56,787 nt of DNA from Corynebacterium sp. HMSC27B11 (GCF_001815985.1 NZ_KV823570.1:1-56787); one strand, 5' to 3'; shown: positions 6,426-18,643, counted from the first letter of the stretch. The notes: generated from the letters alone by a model not told the origin. Numbers and translations are program-made.

Positions 6426-7475
6426 ATGAGCAACACTCCCACCATCGCTTTCCTCGGCCCGCGGGGCACCTTCACCGAGCAGGCCGCGCTCGAGTTCCTG
6501 CGCGCAGGCCAGGTGCCCGGCGTGCCCGCCAGCTCGGTCGGCACCGACCCCGAGAGCGCCGCCACACTGGAGCCCCGCACCAGCCCGGCCGATGCGCTCG
6601 GTGAGCTCCGTGAAGGCCGGGCCGACTACGCCGTCATCGCGCTGGAGAGCTCCGTGGATGGCCCCGTCGCCCAGGCCGAGGACGCGCTGGTCACCGGCGA
6701 CCGCGTGCAGATCCTCGCCGAGCTGCTGGTTCCGATCCGCTTCGCGATCGGAGTGCGCGCCGGGGAGGCTGAGCGCTTCCGCAGTGCCGCCAGCGCCGAG
6801 GAGGGCGCGGCGACCCCCGTGTTCAGCACCCACCCCGTCGCCGAGGCACAGGTACGTGGCTGGGTGGCCGAGAACCTGCCCGAGGTGCAGTTCAGCCCAG
6901 CGCCCTCCAACGCCGCCGCGGCACAGGCCGTCGCCGAGGGGCGTGCCGATATCTGCGCGGCCCCGCTGCGCGCCCTCGAAATCTATGGGTTGGAAGCGAT
7001 CGCCACGGACGTCGCCGACGTCGCCGAGGCCTTTACCCGCTTCGCCCTGGTCTCCCGCCCCGTCCCGCCCGCACCGCGGACCGGCCACGACCGCACCGGA
7101 GTGGCCTTCACCGCCCAGCACGACCGCCCCGGCAGCCTGATCTACGCCCTGCAGCAACTCTCCCTGCGCGGGGTGAACCTCACCCGAATCAGCTCCCGGC
7201 CCACCCGCGAGCTGCTGGGCACCTACGTATTCCACATCGAGATGATCGGCCATATCGAGGACTCCGCCGTCGCCGCTGCCCTGCAGGGACTGCAGCGGGA
7301 GAGCTCCTGGATCCGCTACCTCGGCTCCTGGCCACTGGCCACCGCCCCGCGCGGCGTGGACGAGGAACACCTGGTGAAGATTCTGGGCAATGTCGCTGCC
7401 GAAACCCCGGATGACGGCCCCTCCGAACGGTGGCTGGCCGATATGATGAACCCCGCAGAAGACCACCGGGCTTGA
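6426..7475 (+). CDS. pheA: Prephenate dehydratase
   Basis: 349 residues. The start is FLGPRGTFTEQAAL, the classical prephenate dehydratase N-terminus, and the catalytic Thr-Arg-Phe is at 204-206 (AFTRFALVSR). A C-terminal ACT domain (about 220-300) carries PGSLIYALQQLSLRGVNLTRISSRPT, the phenylalanine-binding GAL and ESRP-type segments, so feedback inhibition by phenylalanine is expected. The enzyme converts prephenate to phenylpyruvate. GGAGG precedes the ATG. It is followed 17 bases later by the phosphatase gene, as in mycobacteria (Rv3838c-Rv3837c). Confidence 0.96.
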   Translation: MSNTPTIAFLGPRGTFTEQAALEFLRAGQVPGVPASSVGTDPESAATLEPRTSPADALGELREGRADYAVIALESSVDGPVAQAEDALVTGDRVQILAELLVPIRFAIGVRAGEAERFRSAASAEEGAATPVFSTHPVAEAQVRGWVAENLPEVQFSPAPSNAAAAQAVAEGRADICAAPLRALEIYGLEAIATDVADVAEAFTRFALVSRPVPPAPRTGHDRTGVAFTAQHDRPGSLIYALQQLSLRGVNLTRISSRPTRELLGTYVFHIEMIGHIEDSAVAAALQGLQRESSWIRYLGSWPLATAPRGVDEEHLVKILGNVAAETPDDGPSERWLADMMNPAEDHRA

Positions 7476-7492
7476 GAGAGGGAAGCGAGAAC

Positions 7493-8311
7493 ATGACCCG
7501 CTTGTTTCTGGTCCGCCACGGCCAGACCACGTCCAATGAAATCCACGCGCTAGATACCGCCCTGCCAGGCGCAAGCCTCACCGCGCTCGGCCGGGAGCAG
7601 GCCGGCGCCGCGGGCCGCTACCTGCGCAACGCCAGCGACCGCGTGCACGTCCTTTCCTCCCAGGCAGCACGTGCCCAACAGACCGCAGCAGGCCTGGCTA
7701 CGGCCTTCGCCGCCGAGGGTGGGGCCATCGCCGCGGCCGCGCCGGGCAGCAGCTTCGCCGATGGCTTCCAGCGCTTCCGGGGCCGCGAACTCGCCGGACT
7801 GGCCGACACCGCTGCCGTCGAGCTGGCGGGCGAGCACGCAGGCTCCCTGGCCTCCGTCTATGGCGTTTCCGAGATTCCGGCCGGGGACATGGAGATGAAG
7901 AATGACGAGGACTCGCACGAGCTTTACCACCGACTGCTGGGGGACTGGCTGCATGGTCGGATCGACAAGATCGTCCCCGGTGGCTCTTCCGGCGCCCAGG
8001 TTCTGAGCAGCTACCTGCCGCAGGCGCTCGCCGTGGTCGCGGCGGCACAGGCCGAAGGCGCGGACGCCGTGCTGGTCAGCCACGGCGCCGTGATCCGCCT
8101 CGTCGCGACCTGGCTGGGTGCGGTCGACCCGGAGTTCGCTTATCGCGCATACCTGCCGAACGGGCAGGTGGTCTCCATCGCCCTGCCAGAGGACTTCGGC
8201 GAGCTGCTGGACCAGGTCGCGGACTTCGCGGGCGAGCAGCTCCGGGATGGGGTGCGTGGCCGTTTCCGCGTCACCGAGTGGGGCCCGTTCGGCGCCCCGG
8301 AGCTGGCCTAA
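7493..8311 (+). CDS. Histidine phosphatase (phosphoglycerate mutase) family protein
   Basis: 272 residues from the ATG at 7493 with GGAAG upstream. The N-terminus LFLVRHGQTTSN holds the RHG motif with catalytic His9, and the second histidine is in VLVSHGAVIRL near residue 205. It belongs to the branch typified by Rv3837c, annotated as phosphoglycerate mutase, but residues outside the core do not define the substrate; a small-molecule phosphatase is equally likely. It is cotranscribed with pheA and ends at a strong bidirectional hairpin. Confidence 0.9.
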   Translation: MTRLFLVRHGQTTSNEIHALDTALPGASLTALGREQAGAAGRYLRNASDRVHVLSSQAARAQQTAAGLATAFAAEGGAIAAAAPGSSFADGFQRFRGRELAGLADTAAVELAGEHAGSLASVYGVSEIPAGDMEMKNDEDSHELYHRLLGDWLHGRIDKIVPGGSSGAQVLSSYLPQALAVVAAAQAEGADAVLVSHGAVIRLVATWLGAVDPEFAYRAYLPNGQVVSIALPEDFGELLDQVADFAGEQLRDGVRGRFRVTEWGPFGAPELA

Positions 8312-8327
8312 ACCCAGCTAAACCGGC

Positions 8328-8353
8328 TTTAGCCCAGCTACCCCTGGGCTAAA
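8328..8353. terminator. Bidirectional hairpin between convergent genes
   Basis: TTTAGCCCAG (8328-8337) pairs perfectly with CTGGGCTAAA (8344-8353) across a six-base loop. The flanking A and T residues give a short U tract in either direction. It lies between the convergent phosphatase and metallopeptidase genes. Confidence 0.8.
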
Positions 8354-8357
8354 CCCG

Positions 8358-8708
8358 CTAGCCCCAGCCGAGCTCGTGGAGCCGGTCGTCGTCGATGCCG
8401 AAGTGGTGGCCGAGCTCGTGGATGACGGTGATAGCGACCTGCTCAACGAGCTCCTCACGGGTGTCGACGACGTCCTGCAGCGCCATCCGGTAGATCGTGA
8501 TCTTATCCGGCAGCGCGCTGGTGTATTCGCTGGTCCGCTCGGTGAGCGCGACCCCCTCGTAAAGCCCCAGGATGCTGGGGGAATCGAGGTTATAGTCCTC
8601 GGTGACAATCGCGACGTTATCGACGTTGTCCAGTAGTTCCCGTGGAATTCGACGCAGCCCCTGGTCGACGAGTTCCTCGAACTCCTCTTCGCTGACCTCG
8701 ATGCTCAA
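8358..8708 (-). CDS. Small metallopeptidase family protein (MpriBi type)
   Basis: 116 residues. The C-terminus has HELGHHFGIDDDRLHELGW, an HExxH zinc motif with His97, Glu98 and His101, which defines the actinobacterial family typified by Rv3836. The start is a TTG at 8708, since a TGA lies just upstream in frame; GGAAG is ten bases before it and an ATTGAGC heptamer is repeated in between. The substrate is unknown. Order relative to the Septum_form gene and serS is as in mycobacteria. Confidence 0.88.
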   Translation of the reverse strand: MSIEVSEEEFEELVDQGLRRIPRELLDNVDNVAIVTEDYNLDSPSILGLYEGVALTERTSEYTSALPDKITIYRMALQDVVDTREELVEQVAITVIHELGHHFGIDDDRLHELGWG

Positions 8709-8738
8709 TGCTCAATCACTTCCGCTCGTGGCGCCCGC

Positions 8739-9779
8739 TTAAGGAGTCGGGTTGCCCTCGGAGTTAGCGCCCTCCGGGGCCGGGGAGTCGCCGCGCTTCG
8801 GCAGTCGCTTCGGCGGGGTCTTCGGCGGCTTGCCGTTGACGGTGAACTGCTGCCGGGCATCGCCCTTCAGGGTGCCGAAACCGTCGCCCTCCGTCGCGAT
8901 CAGCGCGCAGTTCGCCTGGCGGGAGCCGGTGGCCCAGGACTCCTCCGGCTGGGTGGTCCAGAACGGGGTCAGGGTGGACTGGTAGAGATTCTCCTCGCCA
9001 CCCATGTAGTTCTCCGCCTGCTCGGTACAGATCTTGTTCAGAGCGTCGTTTTGGCGCTTGATATCGGGCCATTCATCGCCCTTGAAGATCTTGCCCAGAT
9101 CAACCTGGTGCGTGACTTGCCAGGTGTGGTCCTCGGTGCACGGCACCACGCGGGTAGAGCGGCCCTGCACTTGTACGCAGGTATCCGGTTCGTAGACGCG
9201 CGACTGGTCCTGCTCGGCGGCCAGGCCGGTGGTTTCGACGGACTTACCCTCGGCGTCCTGCACCATCACGCCGCACAGCATGGTGCGGTCGCCCTCTGCC
9301 CAGGAGGACTCCGGCGGCAGGATCGGGGAGATGGCGTAGCGCCCGTTCGGGTCCAGCTTGCCCTCCAGGTAGCGCATGGTGGGGCCGACGCAGAGCTCCT
9401 GGCTGAGCTCGGCCTGGCGCTTGACGTCCGGTAGGTCGCCCTTCGCGCCGAACTCGCTGGAGGGGTAGGCACGCAGGTCCTCGCGGGCGGAGACTTCGAA
9501 GCGATGTGGCTTCTTGCAGTCCACGGTGAGGAAGTCGGTGTTTTGTCCGCTCGGGGTGCGGGTCCAGTTGACGCACTGGCCGGTGTCCGCGTTCGTGAAC
9601 GCGGCGGCGCGAACCTCGGGGGCCTCGGCCTCGTTGGTTGGTTGCGCGATGGTCGGTCCGGCGTTGCTATCGGCGACGTAAGTGTAGGCGCCGGTGGCGA
9701 CGCCACCGCACAGTGCTGCCAGGGTCATGACTGTCACGCTGCGCATCCGGCGAGTCCAGGTGGCGTGACTAATACTCAT
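8739..9779 (-). CDS. Septum_form domain membrane-anchored protein
   Basis: 346 residues with an N-terminal membrane segment (about 13-35) and an extracytoplasmic part holding two similar modules (about 60-190 and 200-310), each with conserved cysteines ([34 protein letters not shown]). This is the arrangement of the Septum_form family, such as Rv3835, upstream of the small metallopeptidase. The C-terminus is a Pro/Lys-rich tail. A role in the cell wall or septation is suggested by the family name only. It is divergent from serS. Confidence 0.85.
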   Translation of the reverse strand: MSISHATWTRRMRSVTVMTLAALCGGVATGAYTYVADSNAGPTIAQPTNEAEAPEVRAAAFTNADTGQCVNWTRTPSGQNTDFLTVDCKKPHRFEVSAREDLRAYPSSEFGAKGDLPDVKRQAELSQELCVGPTMRYLEGKLDPNGRYAISPILPPESSWAEGDRTMLCGVMVQDAEGKSVETTGLAAEQDQSRVYEPDTCVQVQGRSTRVVPCTEDHTWQVTHQVDLGKIFKGDEWPDIKRQNDALNKICTEQAENYMGGEENLYQSTLTPFWTTQPEESWATGSRQANCALIATEGDGFGTLKGDARQQFTVNGKPPKTPPKRLPKRGDSPAPEGANSEGNPTP

Positions 9780-9830
9780 GTTTCACTTTCTTCGGCGACG
9801 GCGGTGCGGGAGGAAACTTTATCCCACCAC

Positions 9831-9836
9831 TATAGC
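9831..9836 (+). promoter_or_regulatory. Candidate -10 box of serS
   Basis: TATAGC ends 13 bases before the serS ATG. No Shine-Dalgarno precedes that ATG, so a very short leader is likely. The -35 region overlaps the divergent Septum_form gene start. Confidence 0.4.
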
Positions 9837-9849
9837 TAAGCTAGAAGCC

Positions 9850-11118
9850 ATGATTGATCTCAAGCTCCTGCGCGAAAATCCAGATCTCGTTCGTGAATCC
9901 CAGCGTACCCGTGGGGAGGACCCAGCACTGGTTGACCAGCTGTTGGAGGCCGACCGCCAGCGCCGCGAGGCGATTTCCGCGGCCGATCAGGCCCGCGCAG
10001 AGCAGAAGGCTTTCTCCAAGGCGATGGGCCAGAAGATGGCCGCCGCCTCCGATGAGGAGAAGACCCAGCTGCGCGAGGAGGGCAAGCAGAAGGCTCAGGC
10101 TGTTAAGGATCTGGAGGCCACCCAGAGCGCTGCGGAGCAGGCGCTGCACGATCTGCAGATGCAGATTTCCAACGTCGTTGAGGGCGCGCCCGCTGGTGGC
10201 GAGGAGGACTTCGTGGTCCTCGAGCACGTTGGTGAGCCCACCACCTTCGACTTCGAGCCGAAGGATCACCTGGAGCTCGGCGAATCCCTCGGCTTGATCG
10301 ATATGAAGCGCGGCACGAAGGTCTCCGGTTCCCGCTTCTACTTCCTCACCGGTGACGGTGCGCTGCTGCAGCTCGGCATGATGCAGCTGGCCGCCCGCAA
10401 GGCCACCGAGAAGGGCTTCCAGCTGATGATCCCGCCGGTGCTCGTGCGCCCCGAGGTCATGGGCGGCACTGGCTTCCTCGGTGCCCACGCGGATGAGGTC
10501 TACCGCCTGGAGGAGGACGACCTGTACCTCGTCGGTACCTCCGAGGTCGCCCTGGCCGGCTACCACTCCGATGAGATCATCGACCTGGACGAGCCGAAGC
10601 GCTACGCCGGCTGGTCCTCCTGCTTCCGTCGTGAGGCCGGCTCCTATGGCAAGGACACCCGCGGCATCATCCGCGTGCACCAGTTCGACAAGCTCGAGAT
10701 GTTCGTTTACTGCCGCCCGGAGCAGGCCACCGAGATCCACCAGGAACTGCTGCAGCTGGAGAAGGACATGCTCGCGGCGATCGACGTCCCGTACCGCGTG
10801 ATCGACACCGCTGGCGGCGACCTGGGCTCCTCGGCAGCCCGCAAGTTCGACACCGAGGCCTGGGTCCCGACGCAGAACACCTACCGCGAGCTGACCTCCA
10901 CCTCGAACTGCACGACCTTCCAGGCCCGCCGCCTGCAGACCCGTTACCGGGACGCCGACGGCAAGACGCAGGTCGCCGCAACCCTGAACGGCACCCTGGC
11001 GACCACCCGCTGGCTCGTCGCCATCCTGGAGAACCACCAGCAGGCCGATGGCTCCGTCGTCGTCCCGGAGGCACTGCGTCCGTTCGTGGGCAAGGACGTC
11101 CTGACCCCGAAGAGCTAG
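9850..11118 (+). CDS. serS: Seryl-tRNA synthetase
   Basis: 422 residues starting [20 protein letters not shown], the conserved N-terminus; an in-frame ATG at 9778 overlaps the opposite gene's start and was not used. Residues about 30-105 form the tRNA-binding coiled coil. The class II catalytic core follows, with motif 2 around [18 protein letters not shown] and motif 3 near the end ([19 protein letters not shown]). It charges tRNA-Ser in the cytoplasm. Confidence 0.97.
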   Translation: MIDLKLLRENPDLVRESQRTRGEDPALVDQLLEADRQRREAISAADQARAEQKAFSKAMGQKMAAASDEEKTQLREEGKQKAQAVKDLEATQSAAEQALHDLQMQISNVVEGAPAGGEEDFVVLEHVGEPTTFDFEPKDHLELGESLGLIDMKRGTKVSGSRFYFLTGDGALLQLGMMQLAARKATEKGFQLMIPPVLVRPEVMGGTGFLGAHADEVYRLEEDDLYLVGTSEVALAGYHSDEIIDLDEPKRYAGWSSCFRREAGSYGKDTRGIIRVHQFDKLEMFVYCRPEQATEIHQELLQLEKDMLAAIDVPYRVIDTAGGDLGSSAARKFDTEAWVPTQNTYRELTSTSNCTTFQARRLQTRYRDADGKTQVAATLNGTLATTRWLVAILENHQQADGSVVVPEALRPFVGKDVLTPKS

Positions 11119-11254
11119 GCCACCAGGCCCTGACCCTGTACTTCAAGGGTCCTGTAGCGACAGGGCTCTGAACCACGGCGCCCACCACTTGAGCCCCACC
11201 ACTTCAGCCCCGTCCTCGTGCGGCGGGGCTCCTACACAGCAGAGGATCACGACC
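11119..11254 (+). other. Intergenic region with tandem 14-mers and a GC-rich hairpin
   Basis: Two tandem copies of a 14-mer, CCACCACTTGAGCC and CCACCACTTCAGCC (11182-11195, 11196-11209), are followed by an inverted repeat GCCCCG/CGGGGC (11207-11212, 11224-11229). There is no U tract, so this is a weak terminator at best. No gene is seen. Confidence 0.5.
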
Positions 11255-12163
11255 ATGGTTAAGCCCCCGGCATTCCTATCCCGCGTGGGATCCATCTTCT
11301 CCATTGATCGGTGGACCGACTCGGCCTTCATTCTGACCAGCAAGGGGGTGGAGACGCCGAAGCACCCGGAATCCCAGGAGCTCGTGTACGGCCGGATCAT
11401 CATTCGGGCGGCGAAGCTGCTGATGCGCTACATCCAGCGCGCTGAGGTGGTGGTCATGCACCACGAGCGGATCCCGGCCGAGGGCGGGGCCCTGCTTGCG
11501 GTGAACCACACGGGCTACTGGGACTTTGTCTATGGCGGTATCCCCGCGCACTTCCGCGGTGGGCGCCTCGTGCGCTTCATGGCGAAGAAGGAGATCTGGG
11601 ATAACAAGTTCGCCAAGGCACCGATGGAGGCATGCCGCCACATTCCGGTGGACCGTGCGGATGGCCAGGCCTCCGTCAATGAGTCCATCGAGCGGCTGAA
11701 GGCCGGCGAACTGGTGGGGATCTTCCCAGAGGCGACGATCTCCCGTTCCTTCGAGGTCAAGGAACTGCGCCAGGGGGCGGCGATCATTGCCCGCGACTCC
11801 GGCGCTCCGCTGATCCCGATCGCGATCTGGGGTTCCCAGCGAATCTGGACCAAGGGCAGCAAGAATAACCTCCGGCCCAAGGACGCGAAGCTGGTCATCA
11901 GCGTCGGCGAGCCCATCGAGGTCACCGAGGATTCCATCGAGACCACGGAGCGCCTCCACGAAGCTATGAAGGCTCAGCTGGACGAGGCTCAGCAGGAGTA
12001 CGTGCGCCGCTACGGCCCCATGCCGAAGGGCGAGTCCTGGGTCCCGGCCCGTTTCGGCGGCACCGCCCCAACCCTGGAGGAGGCCACCGCCAAGGACCGT
12101 GCAGACCAGGCGGAACGCAAGCGCAAGCGCGAACAGCAGGCCCAGCAGGACCGGAAGAATTAA
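11255..12163 (+). CDS. 1-acyl-glycerol-3-phosphate acyltransferase (PlsC) family protein
   Basis: 302 residues from the ATG at 11255 with AGAGGA upstream. The acyltransferase motifs are NHTGYWDF (HxxxxD), about 85 residues in, and FPEATISRSF for the second substrate motif, normally FPEGT. The C-terminal tail is highly charged (RADQAERKRKREQQ). The family transfers acyl chains to lysophosphatidic acid at the membrane; close mycobacterial homologues (Rv3814c-Rv3816c) also lie beside a HAD phosphatase gene, as here. The stop and the next start overlap as TAATG. Confidence 0.88.
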   Translation: MVKPPAFLSRVGSIFSIDRWTDSAFILTSKGVETPKHPESQELVYGRIIIRAAKLLMRYIQRAEVVVMHHERIPAEGGALLAVNHTGYWDFVYGGIPAHFRGGRLVRFMAKKEIWDNKFAKAPMEACRHIPVDRADGQASVNESIERLKAGELVGIFPEATISRSFEVKELRQGAAIIARDSGAPLIPIAIWGSQRIWTKGSKNNLRPKDAKLVISVGEPIEVTEDSIETTERLHEAMKAQLDEAQQEYVRRYGPMPKGESWVPARFGGTAPTLEEATAKDRADQAERKRKREQQAQQDRKN

Positions 12164-13074
12164 TGAACCAGCCGCGGCTGATCGTCAGCGACATCGACGG
12201 CACCCTGCTCAATAGCAAGGAGCGCGTCTCCCCACGATTGCGAGACGCCGTCCGCCGGCTCACCGCCAGCGGGACGATCTTCACCCTGGCCTCCGGCCGA
12301 CCCGCCCGCTGGATGCTGCCGGTGCTCGAGCAGCTGCCGATCCGCCCGCTGTGCATCTGCGCCAACGGTGCAGTGACCTACGATTCCGCCCGCGACGAGA
12401 TCGTCCGCGCGAAAACCCTCTCGCCCGAGGACATGCGCAGCATCGTCGAGACTTCCCTGGAGCACACCCGGCACCTGCCGACCCACCTGCCGGAATACCT
12501 CTTCGGCCGCCAAGCCGGCCCACGGGTCCCGGCCGGCCCCGGCGTGGGCTTCGGCGTGGAGCGCGCGGGTGCCAGCGCCTTCGACCGCGCCGAGGAGCTT
12601 TACGTGGTGGAGCCAGACTTCACCCACGCCTGGGAGTCCGAGGAGCACCTCATCTGCCCCGTGGAGGAGGTCATCTCCCAGCCCGCGGTGAAGCTGCTGG
12701 GCCGCAACCCGAATGTCACCTCCCGCCAGATCTACGACGCCCTCGTCGACCACATCGACCCCGCGCTGAGCCACATGTCCTACAGCTGGGGCGGTGGCCT
12801 GGTGGAGTTCTCCGCGCCGGGCGTGACCAAGCGCAGCGCCATCGAGGACCTGATAGCGCACCTCAACGAACAGGCGGCACCTGGAACGGAGCCGATCCGC
12901 CGGGAGGACGTCGTCGTCTTCGGGGACATGCCCAATGACCTGGAGATGATCGAGTGGGCCGGGCTCGGGGTCGCGATGGGCAACGCGGAGGACCAGGTCA
13001 AGGTGGCTGCGGACGTGGTCACCACCAGCAATGACGACGACGGGGTCGCCGAGGTCCTGCAGCGCTGGCTCTAG
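12163..13074 (+). CDS. HAD-superfamily (Cof-type) phosphatase
   Basis: 303 residues. Motif I is VSDIDGTLLN near the N-terminus, with nucleophile and acid Asp9/Asp11; motif IV is VVFGDMPNDLEMIEWAGLGVAMGNA near the end. The large cap between them marks the Cof (type IIB) subclass. Such enzymes dephosphorylate small metabolites, and the substrate cannot be read from the sequence. The ATG overlaps the stop of the acyltransferase gene, so a role in the same lipid pathway is plausible, as for Rv3813c. Confidence 0.9.
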   Translation: MNQPRLIVSDIDGTLLNSKERVSPRLRDAVRRLTASGTIFTLASGRPARWMLPVLEQLPIRPLCICANGAVTYDSARDEIVRAKTLSPEDMRSIVETSLEHTRHLPTHLPEYLFGRQAGPRVPAGPGVGFGVERAGASAFDRAEELYVVEPDFTHAWESEEHLICPVEEVISQPAVKLLGRNPNVTSRQIYDALVDHIDPALSHMSYSWGGGLVEFSAPGVTKRSAIEDLIAHLNEQAAPGTEPIRREDVVVFGDMPNDLEMIEWAGLGVAMGNAEDQVKVAADVVTTSNDDDGVAEVLQRWL

Positions 13075-13160
13075 GCTTCGGGCGTCCTTTTCTCGCCGCT
13101 ACTGCCGTGTCCCACCCGCCGCCACGGCGTGAAAAGATGCGCGTGGTTATGGTGGGAGAT

Positions 13161-14699
13161 ATGACTGTCTTGGGTGCGCTGAAGAATATTGCCGTGGAGA
13201 CCGTCGGGAAAACTACCGATGCGTTACGTATCGGCAACGGCCTCGATGCGCGCGAACTGCAACCGGTTGGCTGGTTCGCGCACGGGCAAGCAGTGGAGAA
13301 ACTGCGAGCCAGCTACGAGGCCATCCCGCCGGGGGAGAACGTGCGCCTGGCGAAGAAGACCTCCAACCTCTTCCGTGGCCGCAACCAGTCGACCACACCG
13401 GGCCTCGACGTCTCCGGCCTGGGTGGGGTGATCGCCGTCGACCCGGTGGCAGGAACCGCGGACGTGCAAGGGATGTGCACCTACGAGGATCTCGTGGATA
13501 CCGTCCTGCCCTATGGCTACAGCCCGACCGTCGTCCCGCAGCTGAAGACGATCACGCTGGGCGGGGCCGTCACTGGCCTGGGCGTGGAGTCCGCGTGCTT
13601 CCGCAATGGGCTGCCGCACGAGGCCCTCATCGAGATGGACGTCCTCACCGGCACCGGCGAGGTGGTGACCTGCTCGCCGACGAAGAACGTCGATCTATTC
13701 CGGGGTTTCCCGAATTCCTACGGCTCCCTCGGGTACGCGGTGCGCTTGAAGATCGAGCTGGAGAAGGTCAAGGACTACGTGGAGCTGCGCCACGTCCGCT
13801 TCCACGACGTCCACGCGCTCACCGAGACGATGGAGCAGATCATCGAGACCGGCGAGTACGACGGCGAGGCGGTGGACTACCTCGACGGCGCCGTGTTCAG
13901 CCTGGAGGAGTGCTACCTCATGCTCGGCCGACAGACCGACGAGATCGGCCCCACCAGCGATTACACCCGCGACCGGATCTACTACCGCTCGATTCAGCAC
14001 CCCGAAGGCGTACTCCGCGACCGGCTGAGCATTCGCGACTACCTGTGGCGCTGGGACGTGGACTGGTTCTGGGCTAGCCGCGCCTTCGGTACCCAGAACC
14101 CGACGATCCGCCGCATGTGGCCCCGCGACCTGCTGCGCTCCAGCTTCTACTGGAAGATCATCGGCTGGGACCGCAAATACGACCTCGCCGACCGCATCGA
14201 GGCCGCCAACAATCGGCCCGCCCGCGAGCGCGTGGTCCAGGACATCGAGGTCACCCCGGAGCACCTGCCCGAGTTCCTCGAGTGGTTCTTCCATTCCTGC
14301 GAGATCGAGCCCGTGTGGCTCTGCCCAATCCGCATTCGGGGCACCGGAGCTGACGGCAACGAGCTGGTCGGTGAGGGCGAGACCCTGGGTGCAGACAAGG
14401 AGCACCCGTGGCCGCTCTACCCGCTGACGGTGGGGCAGACCTGGGTCAACGTCGGCTTCTGGTCCTCCGTCCCCGTCGACCTGCTGGGCAAGGACGCCCC
14501 CGCCGGCGCATTCAACAAGCTCGTCGAGGAGAAGGTCAGCGCCCTTGGCGGGCACAAGTCCCTCTACTCCGAGGCCTTCTACGACCGGGAGACCTTTGAG
14601 CAGCTCTACGGCGGCAGCTTCCCGGCCCAGCTCAAGGAAGTCTACGACCCGCAGGGGCGCTTCCCCGGGCTGTACGAAAAGACCGTGGACTGGGCCTAG
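13161..14699 (+). CDS. tmsA: FAD-dependent oxidoreductase of 10-methyl fatty acid synthesis (TmsA/BfaA type)
   Basis: 512 residues. An FAD-binding PCMH-type domain occupies about 50-230, with KTSNLFRGRNQ, GLGGVIAVDPVAGTADVQGMCTYEDLV and the QLKTITLGGAVTGLGVES segment. The next gene is a cyclopropane-synthase-like methyltransferase. This pair is known in mycobacteria and corynebacteria to make tuberculostearic acid: the methyltransferase adds a methylene at C10 of an oleoyl chain and the flavoprotein reduces it. The start is uncertain: ATG at 13161 (MTVLGALKN) has GGGAG only two bases away, and a TATGGT box at 13148-13153 suggests a leaderless mRNA; ATGs at 13137 and 13149 are alternatives. 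Confidence 0.8.
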   Translation: MTVLGALKNIAVETVGKTTDALRIGNGLDARELQPVGWFAHGQAVEKLRASYEAIPPGENVRLAKKTSNLFRGRNQSTTPGLDVSGLGGVIAVDPVAGTADVQGMCTYEDLVDTVLPYGYSPTVVPQLKTITLGGAVTGLGVESACFRNGLPHEALIEMDVLTGTGEVVTCSPTKNVDLFRGFPNSYGSLGYAVRLKIELEKVKDYVELRHVRFHDVHALTETMEQIIETGEYDGEAVDYLDGAVFSLEECYLMLGRQTDEIGPTSDYTRDRIYYRSIQHPEGVLRDRLSIRDYLWRWDVDWFWASRAFGTQNPTIRRMWPRDLLRSSFYWKIIGWDRKYDLADRIEAANNRPARERVVQDIEVTPEHLPEFLEWFFHSCEIEPVWLCPIRIRGTGADGNELVGEGETLGADKEHPWPLYPLTVGQTWVNVGFWSSVPVDLLGKDAPAGAFNKLVEEKVSALGGHKSLYSEAFYDRETFEQLYGGSFPAQLKEVYDPQGRFPGLYEKTVDWA

Positions 14700-14802
14700 C
14701 AGGGCGCCTGACATAGCGCTCGGCCAGGGCAAATGCGGGCGCGTTGACGTCAAAAATTAAAGGGACAACAGAAAAACAGCGAAGAAGAAAAGGCAAGAAA
14801 AC

Positions 14803-16158
14803 ATGAATTCGGGTTTCACTCCAATGACGGTGGCGGAGATCGTGGAGGCGATCACCGCGCCACCGCTGCCTTTCCACGTCACCGGCTTCGACGGCTCCGA
14901 GACCGGGCCGGCCGATGCGCGGCTCCGGTTGGATATCACCAGCTCCGATGCGCTGGCATATATCGTCACCGCGCCCGGCGATCTGGGGCTCGCGCGGGCC
15001 TATATCACCGGCGCACTGCAGGTGAGCGGCGAGAACCCCGGCCACCCTTATGGCATGTTCGACGCCCTGCAGACCTTCTACTACGAGTCCTTCCGCAAGC
15101 CATCGGCTGCCACCGGGGCGCGCATCGCCCGGTCCCTGAAGCACCTGAATGCGATCCGGCCAATGCCGATCCCGCCGCAGGAGGACCAGCCGGGGTGGAA
15201 GAAGGCCCTGTTCGAGGGGCTCTCCCGGCACTCCCGCCAGCGGGATAAGGAGGTCGTGCAGCGCCACTACGACGTGGGCAATGACCTCTACGAACTCTTC
15301 CTCGGCGACTCCATGACCTATACCTGCGCCTACTACCCGGCTGATGAGTCGGATACCCCGGAGGGCTGGGATAAGAGCGTGTGGCCGACGGGCACGGCCG
15401 CGAAGGCACCACTCGACCGGGCGCAGGAGAATAAGTACCGCCTGGTCTTCGACAAGCTGCGGCTTTCCGAGGGCGACCGACTGTTGGACGTCGGCTGTGG
15501 CTGGGGCGGGATGGTGCGCTACGCCGCCGCCCGTGGGGTGAAGGCCATCGGCGTGACGCTGTCCGAGGAGCAGGTCGCGTGGGGCAATGAGAAGATCCGC
15601 GAGCAGGGCCTGGAGGAGTTCGCGGAGATCCGGTTGATGGACTACCGCGACGTCCCCGAGACCGACTTCGACGCCATCTCCGCGATCGGCGTGCTCGAGC
15701 ACGTGGGGCGTCGCCAGTACGAGGAGTTCTTCCAGCTGATGTACGGTCGGCTGCGCGAGGGGGGTCGGATGCTGAACCACTGCATCACCCGACCCACCAA
15801 CGAGCGCATCAACGCCGGGAAGTTCATCGGCCGCTATATCTTCCCTGACGGCGAGCTCACCGGTTCCGGCACGATCGTGACCCGCATGCAGGATGTGGGC
15901 TTCGACGTGCACCACGAGGAGAACCTGCGCTTCCACTACCAGCGCACCCTGCACGATTGGTGCGAGCTGCTCGCGGAGAACTGGGACGAGGCGGTGGCCG
16001 TCGTGGGTGAGGCCACCGCCCGGCTGTTCGGCCTGTACATGGCCGGTTCCGAGTGGGGTTTCGAGCACAATATCGTGCAGCTGCACCAGGTGCTGGCCGT
16101 GAAGCCCTACGCGGATGGTTCCACCGGCATGCCGGTTCGCCAGTGGTGGGAAAGCTAA
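14803..16158 (+). CDS. tmsB: SAM-dependent fatty acid methyltransferase (TmsB/BfaB, cyclopropane synthase family)
   Basis: 451 residues. The SAM-binding glycine loop is RLLDVGCGWGGM at about 227-237, followed by VTLSEEQV; HYDVGNDLYELFLGDSMTYTCAYY at 155-178 is the substrate-side signature of the cyclopropane synthase family. An extra N-terminal domain of about 140 residues is as in TmsB-type proteins. It adds a methylene or methyl branch to unsaturated phospholipid acyl chains, with its neighbour as reductase. Its stop codon is the first three bases of the 20-bp direct repeat at 16156, so something was inserted exactly at its end. Confidence 0.85.
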   Translation: MNSGFTPMTVAEIVEAITAPPLPFHVTGFDGSETGPADARLRLDITSSDALAYIVTAPGDLGLARAYITGALQVSGENPGHPYGMFDALQTFYYESFRKPSAATGARIARSLKHLNAIRPMPIPPQEDQPGWKKALFEGLSRHSRQRDKEVVQRHYDVGNDLYELFLGDSMTYTCAYYPADESDTPEGWDKSVWPTGTAAKAPLDRAQENKYRLVFDKLRLSEGDRLLDVGCGWGGMVRYAAARGVKAIGVTLSEEQVAWGNEKIREQGLEEFAEIRLMDYRDVPETDFDAISAIGVLEHVGRRQYEEFFQLMYGRLREGGRMLNHCITRPTNERINAGKFIGRYIFPDGELTGSGTIVTRMQDVGFDVHHEENLRFHYQRTLHDWCELLAENWDEAVAVVGEATARLFGLYMAGSEWGFEHNIVQLHQVLAVKPYADGSTGMPVRQWWES

Positions 16159-16172
16159 CGGGTTTTGCTCGG

Positions 16173-16175
<3 letters not shown>
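16156..16175 (+). repeat. Left 20-bp direct repeat
   Basis: Identical to 17370-17389. Its first three bases are the tmsB stop codon, and the last three overlap the stop of the ATPase gene on the other strand, so the insertion leaves both genes complete. Confidence 0.9.
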
Positions 16176-18627
<2,452 letters not shown>

Positions 18628-18643
18628 GCGCGGGCTTCGGGGG

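Noticed and set aside
6411..7574. 387-codon minus-strand frame opposite pheA
   Set aside because: It covers a clear prephenate dehydratase gene and has no recognisable domain.
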